A stretch of 33,032 bases of DNA from Emmonsiellopsis sp. PD_33 (Eukaryota > Ascomycota > Eurotiomycetes > Onygenales > Ajellomycetaceae), in contig JANTQF010000378.1 of assembly GCA_032988165.1 (NCBI GenBank), positions 1-33,032 of the forward strand, read 5' to 3'. The number at the start of each line of letters is the position of its first letter. Positions within the stretch are counted from its first letter, which is position 1. The notes beneath the pieces were generated by a model. It searched no databases. It had not been told where the DNA came from and was given only the letters and a program-made list of their open reading frames with translations. Positions 13,089-22,600 of this stretch are shown piece by piece. The translations under genes and the position numbers were made by a program.

Positions 13089-13506
13089 TAATTATTACAT
13101 ACTTATACTTCATGTCTTTATGCTCCACATCTCCATGCCATAGAGTAGCCAGGGTGCTTAGTCACACAATTAGCTTAGTCAGGCCCTGAGGTATAAATAC
13201 CCATGGGCAGCCTAGAAACCATAGAAATTCAACCTTATTCTATGCAATGTTTTCATCTCAAGTTTTCCCAATTACAGCTACAGTAGAAGAGAAGGAATGA
13301 AAGAGGGAAGAGAGAGAATATAATGATCTTTTTTATTATTCTCAGTTTGATTAATTCCTTAATTAAAAAAGTGAGGTTTAGAGTTGGTGCATTTAGAATC
13401 ATTGTTGCACACATAATTTAATATGTAATCCTATGTTTATGCTATGTTTTTTTTAATTTAGTCATTTTTTTTGACTGTGTGATTAGCTGATCCACCTGTG
13501 TAATTA
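13089..13506 (+). repeat. Probable 3' LTR
   Basis: The 418-bp segment begins TAATTATTACA after the PPT and ends TGTGTAATTA at 13497-13506. The two ends are imperfect inverted repeats, as LTR ends are. It holds a TATA-like TATAAATA at 13192-13199, as an LTR promoter would. The canonical TG...CA ends would have been lost to mutation. The 5' partner is outside the window, so the right end rests only on the inverted repeat and the composition change soon after. Confidence 0.5.
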
Positions 13507-14750
13507 GTGATCCCCATGGAGTATGGCCAACCAGAAACACAATCCATGGATCCTCCAATGATTCTAGCCTGTGCGTTGCGGCTGGAGTAGTTATTTGAGC
13601 CGCAGTAATGGCCTAGTAATTTATTACCCCTGCTCCAGGCAGGCCTTGGCCGCTGCGAACTGGTATGAGGATCGGCGAGCCTTTACAACCGGGACTCCTT
13701 TATGAGGTTCTATTTATAACCATATTGGCAAGGGTAGCTGACATCCTAGATATGCACAGAGTATTCCTGGGTGCGGATGCTCTCGTCGTATATCGAGATA
13801 TAAAAATCCTATGTCTTTTCGCAATCCCACAATCAGTAGCCCCTAGCAATGACGACTGGGTCAACTATGCCATAGCCAATATTAGTAGACGGGTTGTGTT
13901 CTCCTCACATATATGGGCGGAATTCCTCCCATTTCTCCACCTCAGTCAGTGGTATTTTGGAGCTTATCAGAACAAATATGGCAATTTGCACATCACCAGA
14001 TGATGCTTTAATCCACCAGCGGGTGCTCAGTCTTCGCTGTGTCAGGGACGCAGGAAGACTGACTTGCATAACCCCAGCACACTGTTCCATCTGGCAGTCA
14101 GATGGGCGTGTTAAAGGGCATGTTGGGCTTATCTGAATAATGGCCTTTTGATCGCGGGGATCCCGCTATCACTGGACGAAGTTGCGCGCAAGTTCATCAT
14201 GGCCAGACCTGAAAACACCAGGCCGTATAAGTCCTACGGCACCAGGTTCAGTGGTCAGTGGAGGGAGTAAGTTTATAATTGTGCGATAAAGGTCACAATC
14301 GCAGGATACATTTGTCGTCGGCCGTTAAACGGATCGATGACGCCAGGTTGCTGGATTTTCCAATTGCTCGATGAACACGGCGGGAATACGCGGATTAGTC
14401 GTTGATTTCGTCATTTTGAAGCCTCCCTATTTCCCAAAGGATAATACTGCGCATACATTCCAGTCCAGGAAGCACACGCTATTCAACGTAGTTGTCGGAA
14501 TGTGGCCTGTTGAAGTTTCAACGATAACTCTCCATCTTCGGGTGGGAGTATTAAAAGCGCGAGTCAAGGGACGGAATAACTCAGATAGACAACTTCGGGA
14601 GAGATGTCTAACAGTATAGGATAAAAAGGCAGCGGCATGACGTAAAATGCAACCGGCAAAGGTATATAAAAAGTAAATAAACAGCGGTCCAACAAATAAA
14701 CTTCCAAAGTTTAGTATGACGTAATTTAGACGTTCCGCTGGAATCCTGAC

Positions 14751-14798
14751 CGAACTTACCACAACTTATCACAACTTACCACAACTTACCACAACTTA
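14751..14798. repeat. Tandem 10-bp repeat
   Basis: Four to five copies of ACAACTTACC with single-base variants, in non-coding sequence. Confidence 0.8.
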
Positions 14799-15157
14799 AA
14801 AACAAGTTAAGCATAAGTAGTAACATGGAACAGTATGAGGATATCCCAAGAGGCGACCTATTCAAATGGCTTAGACCCCATTTCCTGGAATGTGCCATGG
14901 TACATTGGCTGACTTTGGTAGTAGGATGAGAGCTCAGGAGTTGACATCTGTGCTAGACATCCGATCGGTTCCTCCCTATGCCCCATGGGGAGGGCACAGG
15001 GGACGTTTCATGATTCAAGCTCGAACTTGGACGTAGATTGACAGCTCGAGAATTGACAGCGGGGAAACACCGATAGCAATGGCTTCGCCCCTGAGAGTCG
15101 TAAGGACGATTCCTTGGGTCCGCTATGCGGCTGGTATTTGGAACTCATCTGCATCCC

Positions 15158-15167
15158 TTTATATTTA
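15158..15167 (+). promoter_or_regulatory. TATA-like element
   Basis: TTTATATTTA lies about 220 bp upstream of the ATG of the 462-residue gene and ahead of a C-rich leader. Position and sequence suit a fungal core promoter, but nothing else supports it. Confidence 0.25.
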
Positions 15168-15388
15168 AGCTCCATGACCATTAACTTTCTTTGCCTCACG
15201 AGTTTAAACGGATTGGAAGAGAAGTATATTCTTGACTCACTCATCACCTGGAATCACGCAGACATGGACATCGATATAAACCCCCTCCCCAACCCCCCGC
15301 CCCAAAATCGAGTTTGGCCTTCTCCAACCATCCTTTCTCTTCCTATCTCCATTTTCGCAGACGTTTTCATCTGAAGCTCCATACAGTC

Positions 15389-16777
15389 ATGGCCCCGACA
15401 GGCTTTCAGAATCTTGTTCCTGGCCTTCCCAGGCTTTATGGAACCTTTGAACCGGCCAACTCCAAGCGCGAAACCACCAAGGCTATGCCACTAAACGTCC
15501 CCGGGCCAGACGCCTCTCCAGCTGATGCCCAGCGCAAAACCACCAAGGCTATGCCACTAAACGTCCCCGGGCCAGACGCCTCTCCAGCTGATACTCAGCG
15601 CATAAGACTTTCCAACGACCTATCGCATAGGATTCTGAATCCGAACGCATCGAAACCGGTAGACAAGAATCTTGCAATAGAATCTCTGAAGAAAATCGCG
15701 AACGAGCTTCCCTCGCATTACTTCTGTAGTGCTTGTTCAATGCTACATGCATACAAAATTGTAGCCCCACCAAGCCCTGCACTCCATCAATCCGGCACGA
15801 GTGGCCAATATCCCGAAGAGTCGCTTGCGAAGTATGTTTCGGTGCACCAAGGATCCCAATCCGGGCATAGGTTCGAATACGCCCGCCTACAAGAGGCTAT
15901 GAAGCGGTATATTCAAGGGCCAGAACACGGAACCTCAACCGAGTCGTTATCCTATATTGAGGTCTGCTCTGGTTCCAAGGCTCCCTGCATAACGCCTGAG
16001 ACTTCCTTCACAACCTTGCTGTCGGTGGACGCCCGAATAAGTTGTGAACCAACCCTGTGCTTGCGCCTTCAGAATTGGGCGTTGGCGAAACCGAAGACGT
16101 TTGGAATATTTATCGAACATATAGAAAAGTTCGTGGGACTATGCCCCCACATCAACATCCGAACGTATCGTCAGCACATCTTGAATCTGATGAGCGAAGC
16201 GAAGGACGCTGCGGATCGCGCGCCCCCGACCCTATTCACATGTGTAAAATGCTGCATGGACTACCAGTTCCAGGTGGTGTATTTTTCCGATGCAGGGTTT
16301 GCCCTTTTTGTGACCAAGTGGCTCGATCTCGGTGCAGGAGCGGATCCCACCGATGTTAAATGGAAGAGACATGTGGATATAACGGTGTCAAACCCAGAGC
16401 CGAGGCCAGTGCGAGGGAGAAGCTGTTGGGAATTTGACGGCACACCTGGTGACTTGTCGACGGAGGAATTGACTGAAAAGAACGCGTCGCGCTTGCTGGG
16501 GAACTGGTATAAGGGCACGCTGGATTGGTGGGATGACGGAACCTGGGTTTTGCGGGGCGGGACACATCTCCCTCTTAACCATCCTCGAGCTAGAGGTGTC
16601 ATGAAGAGAAGAGACGGGTGGTCCGGGAAAGACCAAGTGCTATACGAAGGACACAAAATGGATCCCAAAATGGATCTCAAAATGGATCTCAAAATGGGTC
16701 CCAAAAAGGATCCCGAAAAGGATCCCGAAATGGATCCCGAGGTGCAGCGCGCCCTTGCCCGTTTACGAAACAATTAA
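15389..16777 (+). CDS. Hypothetical protein with paired cysteines and tandem repeats
   Basis: A 462-residue protein in a single exon; the first in-frame ATG is at 15389. I do not recognise an established domain. Residues 28-71 are two 22-residue copies of a Pro-rich unit (…AMPLNVPGPDASPAD…). A Cys pair FCSACSMLH (C113, C116, H120) and a second Cys group FTCVKCC (C285, C288, C289) could together bind a metal. A conserved-looking Trp-rich patch (GNWYKGTLDWWDDGTW) lies at 371-386. Residues 424-451 are seven 4-residue repeats of the MDPK/KDPE type, followed by a short basic tail. The layout recalls fungal F-box-like proteins that carry a cysteine pair after the F-box, but no F-box is visible, so the N terminus may be diverged or on an unseen exon. 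The clean frame and normal CpG argue that it is live. Confidence 0.7.
   Translation: MAPTGFQNLVPGLPRLYGTFEPANSKRETTKAMPLNVPGPDASPADAQRKTTKAMPLNVPGPDASPADTQRIRLSNDLSHRILNPNASKPVDKNLAIESLKKIANELPSHYFCSACSMLHAYKIVAPPSPALHQSGTSGQYPEESLAKYVSVHQGSQSGHRFEYARLQEAMKRYIQGPEHGTSTESLSYIEVCSGSKAPCITPETSFTTLLSVDARISCEPTLCLRLQNWALAKPKTFGIFIEHIEKFVGLCPHINIRTYRQHILNLMSEAKDAADRAPPTLFTCVKCCMDYQFQVVYFSDAGFALFVTKWLDLGAGADPTDVKWKRHVDITVSNPEPRPVRGRSCWEFDGTPGDLSTEELTEKNASRLLGNWYKGTLDWWDDGTWVLRGGTHLPLNHPRARGVMKRRDGWSGKDQVLYEGHKMDPKMDLKMDLKMGPKKDPEKDPEMDPEVQRALARLRNN
15470..15601 (+). repeat. In-frame 66-bp tandem duplication
   Basis: Two nearly identical 66-bp units (15470-15535 and 15536-15601) encode 22 residues each. 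They differ at only a few bases, so the duplication is recent. It probably varies in copy number between strains. Confidence 0.9.
16658..16741 (+). repeat. Seven in-frame 12-bp repeats
   Basis: The units are variants of AAAATGGATCCC and encode MDPK, MDLK, MDLK, MGPK, KDPE, KDPE, MDPE. The resulting tail is charged and probably disordered. Confidence 0.9.
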
Positions 16778-17483
16778 ACGACGATGAACTGTGTCTTGTG
16801 TTCGTTTGGTCGTCTTTGTGATATCCTATGATTGTATGATAGTCTGTATATACGGGTGCTGGGGCCCGCGTTTTTGTTTGATTCCATGCTTATATGGGGA
16901 TGGAGTTGCCCCCGGAGCGTTGATTTTGGTGTTTCTGATTGGAGATATTGGAAAGCATGTTTATAGAAGAGGGTTGGATTTAATTCCCCATATATTGGTT
17001 CGTATCCCATCAATAGAATGTTCCCTCTTCCAAACAATCGTCGTAATGAAAGAGAATAATGGAAAGGTGTTTCTATTACAGTTGGATGGCTGTAACTGCG
17101 AAACGCGGGCCAGAAAACATAGGAGTGGATTCGAAATCATGTTCAGGCTGGGCAACACTATTTATTTATCAGAACAAGACGAATTAAGCATTCAGCAGAG
17201 AGACAAATAGATATATACCTGGAGGAGACACAGTTCTCTGATCGTTGTCGAGGAGGTGAGGTTGGAGAAGCCAGGCGGTGATTGGCTTGGGGATTCAAGA
17301 TGGCTGCCCCACCACCGCCGAAGTTCTGTCGCCAGTCCGCAGACATCTCTCTCAACAACCGCAAGTTCCCTCCTCTCTACAACCCCCATTACCACCCAAT
17401 TGCAGAGAATACGCATCTATCAAGCAAACATACACTAGCTGTCCAAAGCCACCAACACCAAAAGCTCCCAAACCACCCCCATC
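16778..17483. other. Intergenic region and plp1 leader
   Basis: No gene is supported. An open frame at 16791-17210 has no recognisable content. The part nearest plp1 (about 17290-17483) is C-rich and CA-rich, typical of a fungal promoter-proximal leader. Confidence 0.5.
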
Positions 17484-18218
17484 ATGCCCTCCCACGCCGA
17501 CGACTCAGACAATGACTCCCTCTTCGCCGCCCTAGAAAACGAAACCCCCGCACCAACATACACCGCCCAACGCATCGAGCAGCTGCAAGCCGAGCTCGCC
17601 GCCCGCGCCGCCCAACAACAACTCCAATCCCCCTCCACCTCCACAATCACCACTTCAAACAACAACAGCCAAACCCAGCCCTCCAACCCACAGATCCAAA
17701 ACACCCTCGTCCCCACGCTCCCCAACGACCAGTCCCTGCTAGACTTCACCACCCGCCACCCGCGCTCCATCATCCACTTCTCCCACCCCGACTTCTCGCG
17801 CTGCGCCGTGATGGAGAAGCACATCGACGCCCTAGCCCATCTGCATCACGAGGTGCGGTTTGCGAGCGTGGATGTACGGAATGTTCCCTTCGTCGTTGAG
17901 AAGCTGAAGGTTAAGGTGCTGCCGTGCGTGATTGGGTTTGTGGAGGGGGTCGGGGTTGAGCGGATTGTGGGGTTTGAAGGGCTCGGGTTTGGGGGGAAGG
18001 ATGCGGACGATGAGTTCCGGACGAGAGAGCTTGAGAGGAGGTTTTTGAAGAGCGGGGTGCTTGTTAAGGCGCGGATTGGGGAGGGGGATGAGGTGGGGAG
18101 TGATCCGGAGGGGGAGGGGGAGGAGGAGGTTAGGGCGAAGAAGAGGGGGATGAGGTTTGGGAGGGGGATAAGGGGGAGGGTGGACAAGGAGGGGGATGAT
18201 GAGGATGATTGGGATTGA
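17484..18218 (+). CDS. plp1: Phosducin-like protein, Plp1/TXNDC9 type
   Basis: A 244-residue protein in one exon. In this family the thioredoxin-like fold is not an oxidoreductase; it works with the cytosolic chaperonin CCT in tubulin and actin folding. Residues 1-45 include a short helix-forming Gln/Ala-rich segment, 46-80 are low complexity, and about 82-195 form the thioredoxin-like domain. Signature stretches are IIHFSHPDFSRCAVMEKH (96-113), FASVDVRNVPFVVEKL (126-141), the cis-Pro site VLPCVIGF (145-152) and ERIVGFEGL (159-167). C107 stands where a CxxC would be, without the partner Cys, as expected of the family. The acidic tail (200-244) ends DDEDDWD. Codon use is odd: the first half ends mostly in C, the second mostly in G. 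It faces smi1 across about 2 kb. Confidence 0.92.
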   Translation: MPSHADDSDNDSLFAALENETPAPTYTAQRIEQLQAELAARAAQQQLQSPSTSTITTSNNNSQTQPSNPQIQNTLVPTLPNDQSLLDFTTRHPRSIIHFSHPDFSRCAVMEKHIDALAHLHHEVRFASVDVRNVPFVVEKLKVKVLPCVIGFVEGVGVERIVGFEGLGFGGKDADDEFRTRELERRFLKSGVLVKARIGEGDEVGSDPEGEGEEEVRAKKRGMRFGRGIRGRVDKEGDDEDDWD

Positions 18219-19080
18219 GATTGGGATTGATGGTGTTTTTTGGATCGAGGTGGGGTGGGAATGGTGTTTGTGGGTGGTTATGAGAATGCGGTGACGTGGT
18301 GTGATGAGGGGATGAGGATAACTGTTTGGCTGCGGCCCCTGACTGAATATATGCATCCCACGAAACTGGTGGTTCTGCACTGTTCTTTCTTGGGTATGTG
18401 GCGTTCCTTCACCAAACCGATCCAAGCCAGCCATACCGCCGGAGAACCAGACGCATATATATACACGCTTCCTCCCCAAGCTAGATTCGGCCCTTGCCGC
18501 TGTAACCTCTCCGGTATCTGAGTCTACCTCCAGTTCCCCCCCTCGCTCCGCTCAGTTGCCTCCACTTTCACTGGCAGCAAGCCTATCACAGAAAGCCACT
18601 ATCATACCGGATCAAAGGAAAACGAGCGCTTCGATCCATCGAAGCAGCAAGAAGAAAACCCAAACACAACACCGTAGAAAAATCAGGCCAGCCCCCTGAA
18701 AAAAATGCCATGCCATGATATCCGCAATCGGATAGGTCGTTTCTAGTGCTATTGTATATAATATACCCAATCAATCAATGATGCAATAAATAAAAGAATA
18801 CAGACAAGCAAGCAACACTTCGACAAAAAAAGATGGCAAAACGCCCATGGAAACTAGATAAAAGGAGAAACGAAACCCTCCTCCTCCTCCTTAAAATCCC
18901 ATACATACATACACAGCCCCACCACCCTCTAACTAAAATCCATCCAAACCCATCCATCCATCACACATAGATAAGCACTATCCATATCTACCCCTCAAGA
19001 CTCCCAACCCATTATATATCAAGCAGAGATAGAGACAGAGTAGAGCAGAGTAGATTAATAAAGAATATAAAATGCACACG

Positions 19081-19101
19081 GCACAGCACAGCACAGCACA
19101 G
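19081..19101. repeat. (GCACA)n repeat
   Basis: Four perfect GCACA units and a partial one, 12 bp before the GATA array. Confidence 0.85.
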
Positions 19102-19113
19102 TTATCACTTAAG

Positions 19114-19148
<35 letters not shown>
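19114..19148. repeat. (TAGA)n microsatellite
   Basis: About nine perfect tetranucleotide units, followed by degenerate GATA/GTTAATA units to about 19190. Likely polymorphic. Confidence 0.9.
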
Positions 19149-20223
19149 GTTAATAGATCAGTTAATAGATAGGTTGATAGGTATATATATAGACCTGTCC
19201 ATAACTTAAAACAATCTAAATGAAAGAAAGAGTGCATAGCACCTAGATATACAACTAGCCCTAGTGAGTACAGGGTACAGAGAGGGGGATATCTGTTAAT
19301 TAAATGGAGATGAAATGAAATTCGGGTTAAGAAAAAGTAAGAATCATAGGGGGAAAAAGTAGCTGGAGAAGAGAAAGAGAAAGAGAAAAAAAAAAAAAAA
19401 AAAAGCTGGTATTTATAGTTGAAATAGGTAGGTAATAAATAATAAAACATATAGTTAATTGGAGCCAAACACGACACAACGCTAAGCAGCATGACTCAGT
19501 TTGAGTAAAGGTGAAAAAGAGAAAAAAAGTGCCAGATGGATGGATGTATTATTGCTAATGGCGAAGAAGAAGAAGGGAAAAAAAGAGAGAGAGAGAGAAG
19601 AAAGTATACCATTAATACAAACACGGGGCACTACAAAAAAGAAGAAGAGAAGGAAAAAGAAAAGACCGTTGATTATGATGGGCTTGTATGTAAACTAACA
19701 ACGAACCACCTGACGGGGGAAACGAACAAACGACAAAGCTGGAAAGAGAAGGAAAACGGGAACAAAAGACAAAACACGAGGTGTAAAACAGACACACAAA
19801 CACACATAAAAAAAAAGAAAAGGTTCTATACAGTATTGCAACAAGCATGCTGGTCTTTAACCCGGCTCGCGCAATGGGGGTACTTGTAATGAAAAGGCAA
19901 AAAAAAAAAAAACCGGGGCGGATTAGGAACGGAAAGAAGATGGATGGGATGCGGATTAAAACGAGAAGGAAGCCCGGTGGACAAGGCAGGAATAAGGGAA
20001 AAAGACGTGTATTGTGTGCAGAAGGAAGACACAGGAGGGCGAAGAAAGGAAAGGGAGAAACTCAAGCAATCAAAATCATGTTTTAACACAGCTGCAGATT
20101 ATTTTACGCCATGATTCATTTCAATGCAAACGGACGGGATAGGAATGTGAATAAAGAAAGGGAGGAAAAAGGGAAACAAGTCGGAGTAATCAATCAAACC
20201 CCTTGTCAATCGCTAAAAAAATA

Positions 20224-21961
20224 TTAGATCTCGATGTTCTTCATCCCGTCTAGAGCCTCCGCGTCTAATCCCGTCGACGAGGGCCGCGAGAGCAGCTCAG
20301 TGCTCTTCTTCGCCTCCTTTTCCTTTTCTGTTGATGGAGCGGTCGGCTCTGGCTCGGTGGTTTCGGTAGATACAGCATCGCTCTTGGTAGTCGCGGTGGT
20401 AGCAGGAGTGTTGGCGGTGGTGGTAGATGGGGTAGCGTCCGCAAGTTCATCGTCGGGCTTTTTGTTGGCTGTAGAATTTGACGAAGCTGCGCCTTCAAAC
20501 TTGTCATCGCTGGGGTTTGCAACGACAGGCGAAGACGTTTCCTCCGTGACTCGAGCAAGAGGGCTGGATACACCAAATGTTGTCTTTGGGCTAGCGTTTG
20601 GTCCCCGGGATGGGAATCGATGGGGGGAACGTCCCCGTTCGTCTCCGCTGGTGGTTGGGCTTCCATAGGGGGATTCTCGAGTTGCTTTCCCGTTAACATT
20701 CGTATTAACTCCAAGACCATTTGCTGTCTTTCTCTTTGGCGGTCTTCGGCCGTGTTTCTGGTCTGTGCGCCAGCGGAGAATTTCGAGGTAGGGGGGTTCC
20801 ACGTTTTGTTGCTTGAATTCTTTCAGCTTGAGCTCGCCCGTTTCCTCATCGACGAAAGTCTTTGGAGAATTCAGATCGTCTGCGACAATGGCGAGGAAGG
20901 CAGCCCACGACCGAGCAATAACGTATTTGCAGTCGTAGTCACGGCCAAATATGATAACCTGGCCCCATTTCCCTGCTGGTCCTGGCGCCAAGTCGATGGC
21001 AATGTTGTTTCCTCCCCAGTCACGCGCGAGAGGAATCCAGCTTGGGTGAGCGTAGGCTTTTTGAATGGCCCGTGGTGGTTGGGAATCTTGTCTATCAAGA
21101 AGTTCCTGCCTCCATAGCGGGTTCGAGGCTGCTTGAGGTGGAGGAGGGGTGGACGAAGACGAAGCGGTGGGCACTCCGCCAAAGGCTTTCAGAGGTGGTT
21201 GCGGAGGGGTGAAGGTAGAAGTGCTGAGAAATTCCTCGTTGACAGTTCTCCAATTTTTCCATTCCTGAACGATTTCCTCGCAGTCTAGCAGCATACAGCC
21301 AAATAAGATACCGGTTGGCGTTCCACCCCGTTCTTGTCCATCATGGATCTGTAACGATTCTCGAACCTCAAGTGGCAGACTACAGTCCAATTCGTGCTCC
21401 AGCTCATTGACATCGTTCTGCGTGCATCCTTCACACAATTGATCGTAAAGTTCTTCGTAGTTCCTCTCGGCCCACCGATCGATCTTCTTCCATGAATGTG
21501 TGACGGGCGGAGGCGGGGGAGCACCGTCATGGAAGCTCTGCATCTGAATCTCTCCACCGTCGGCCCCGTTGTGCTCGTTCGACCTCCTTTGCTGGGAGGA
21601 AAGAGACCTCATACCGGGCGAGTAGGGGCGAACCGGAGACGTTACTCCGCCCTGCGATCCCGACCATCCTGGCGAATTTGAACTGGTCGACCGTTTGGCG
21701 GGATCTTCTTCGAAGGAGGTCAGGTCCGCGCGGGATTCGACGGCGCTTGTGGCAACAGAAGTGAGAGGGGCATGGCGGTTTTGGCTGAGGGGAACATGCT
21801 GGCCGGTCCGATAGGGAGAATCGTGGGAAGCGTGTCTGTCATTAGAGGTCATGGTATGCCAGAAGGAGCGCCATGCCGAGCCAATACTAGAGGGGATTAG
21901 CTGGTGCATCTCGTATTTGTGGAGGAGTGGCTGCACGTAATACTTACGGGGAGGACGTCAT
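20224..21961 (-). CDS. smi1: Smi1/Knr4 cell-wall and morphogenesis regulator
   Basis: Two exons on the minus strand: 21948-21961 and 20224-21886, giving 558 residues. The 61-nt intron has a GTAAGT donor and a CTAG acceptor with GCTAATC just upstream. The long exon has no usable ATG before its Smi1-like start, while splicing gives MTSSP joined to IGSAWRSFWHTM, so this start is preferred. The SMI1_KNR4 domain spans about residues 136-343 (HSWKKIDRWAE, LQIHDGQERGG, WIPLARDWGGNNIAIDL, VIIFGRDYD), split by a Pro/Ser insertion. The N terminus and the residues after 390 are disordered and Thr/Ser/Glu-rich. In yeast, Knr4 coordinates glucan and chitin synthesis genes with the cell-integrity MAP kinase path. 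Length and domain order fit filamentous-fungal homologues. Confidence 0.93.
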
Positions 21962-22600
21962 GACGGCTTCGGGCAAATCAGGGCTGAATTGGGGTCAGGT
22001 CGTGTTGATAGCGGCGATGGGTCAGGGAGTGCGGGCAGGCATCAAGAGAGCGTGTTTATTTGGCGACGACAGTAGCTGAGGATGGAATCTGGCCGGCTCA
22101 GGACGCAATCGTGGGCGCTCCAAACGGCCACGGGCAGGTTGTGTGCAGCAGCAGCAGCGGTAATGACAGGCGCGAGATCTGGGGAGGGACAGCAGCAGGG
22201 GAGCCAGCAAGATAGGGAGGCGACCCGAAACGCCAAGCAGAGAGGGCGGCTACAGGCGTGGACGAGGCAGGCCAGGCGGGAATCGGGATTGCGGGAAGCC
22301 TGAGCAGCGAGCAGGACACGAGCAGGACACGGACAGGACAGCAGCAGGGCGAGCAGAGGAGGATAGGCGGGCGAGGATGGTTGTTGACGGAGGAGGACAG
22401 GGCACAGAAAAAAGGACGACGGCCAGACGCCAGCCGGGCGCGGGGCTCTCATTGGCTGCCGGGCCGCCGGTACTGGGTACCCTGAAACACGCTTGCTCAC
22501 GGGCGGAACAGAGGTACCTGGTACATGCATTCAGGAACCATGTCCTCCCGCCGTGGCTGACCATGGATGTCGCTTATCGGTGATTCCATGTCTGACAGGT
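21962..22600. promoter_or_regulatory. smi1 upstream region
   Basis: GC-rich sequence upstream of the smi1 start, with AGC-type and GGACA-type short direct repeats (about 22145-22350). It has ATTGG at about 22450, which on the smi1 strand is a CCAAT box about 490 bp before the ATG. Overlapping open frames on both strands are explained by repeat composition. No gene is supported. Confidence 0.45.

Larger units (their letters stand above)
1..13506 (+). mobile_element. Decayed Ty3/gypsy-type LTR retroelement, over 13 kb
   Basis: The block is AT-rich, has no CpG that I could find, and keeps long same-strand reading frames broken only by stop codons. The order is leader (1-256), gag-pol frame (257-6316), pyrimidine-rich spacer, second long frame (6764-9475), second spacer, third long frame (11011-12933), polypurine tract (13080-13088) and probable 3' LTR (13089-13506). 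RNase H before integrase, with a degraded GPY/F-like tail after integrase, is the gypsy order. The 5' LTR is not in the window, so the true 5' end and any target-site duplication cannot be seen. The copy cannot code for intact protein. The downstream part could instead be a second, nested element; I see no internal LTR that would show this. Confidence 0.75.
13507..15388. other. Border region without a recognisable gene
   Basis: CpG is normal from about 13574 on. The longest open frame starting with ATG (13665-14003, 112 codons) gives a product I do not recognise, has no intron-linked continuation that I can support, and overlaps other short frames. There are scattered imperfect inverted repeats (for example near 13571-13655). 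A TATA-like TTTATATTTA at 15158-15167 may serve the next gene, about 220 bp upstream of its ATG. The segment may hold remnants of other repeats, but none can be named. Confidence 0.4.
18219..20223. other. Convergent intergenic region, plp1/smi1 3' ends
   Basis: This region between the 3' ends of plp1 and smi1 holds no supported gene. It is rich in simple repeats: a CACAG-type repeat, a GATA repeat, an A-run near 19389-19404 and A/G-rich sequence from about 19500 to 20200. Open frames here (for example 19109-19492 on the minus strand) translate the simple repeats and are not genes. Confidence 0.6.

Noticed and set aside
13571..13655. Imperfect inverted repeats just right of the LTR, considered as a DNA-transposon end
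   Set aside because: Matches are short and interrupted. No partner end or transposase is visible.
15860..15885. GGTTCGAAT, resembling a tRNA T-loop
   Set aside because: It is inside a coding frame, and no matching acceptor, D or anticodon arms surround it.
16791..17210. 139-codon + strand open frame downstream of the 462-residue gene
   Set aside because: No recognisable motif, odd composition, and it overlaps the 3' end of the preceding gene's region. Most likely a chance frame.
17832..18479. 215-codon minus-strand frame over plp1
   Set aside because: It is the antisense of the G-rich half of plp1; its Pro/His/Leu content follows directly from that skew.
19109..19492. 127-codon minus-strand frame with YLSTYL repeats
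   Set aside because: A translation of the GATA microsatellite and A-run, with no coding evidence.
20620..21117. 165-codon + strand frame over smi1
   Set aside because: Antisense shadow of the conserved Smi1/Knr4 domain.
21887..21936. smi1 start within the unspliced frame
   Set aside because: The frame begins with GTG, and the only Met upstream of the conserved start lies inside the intron. The spliced ATG at 21961 is better.
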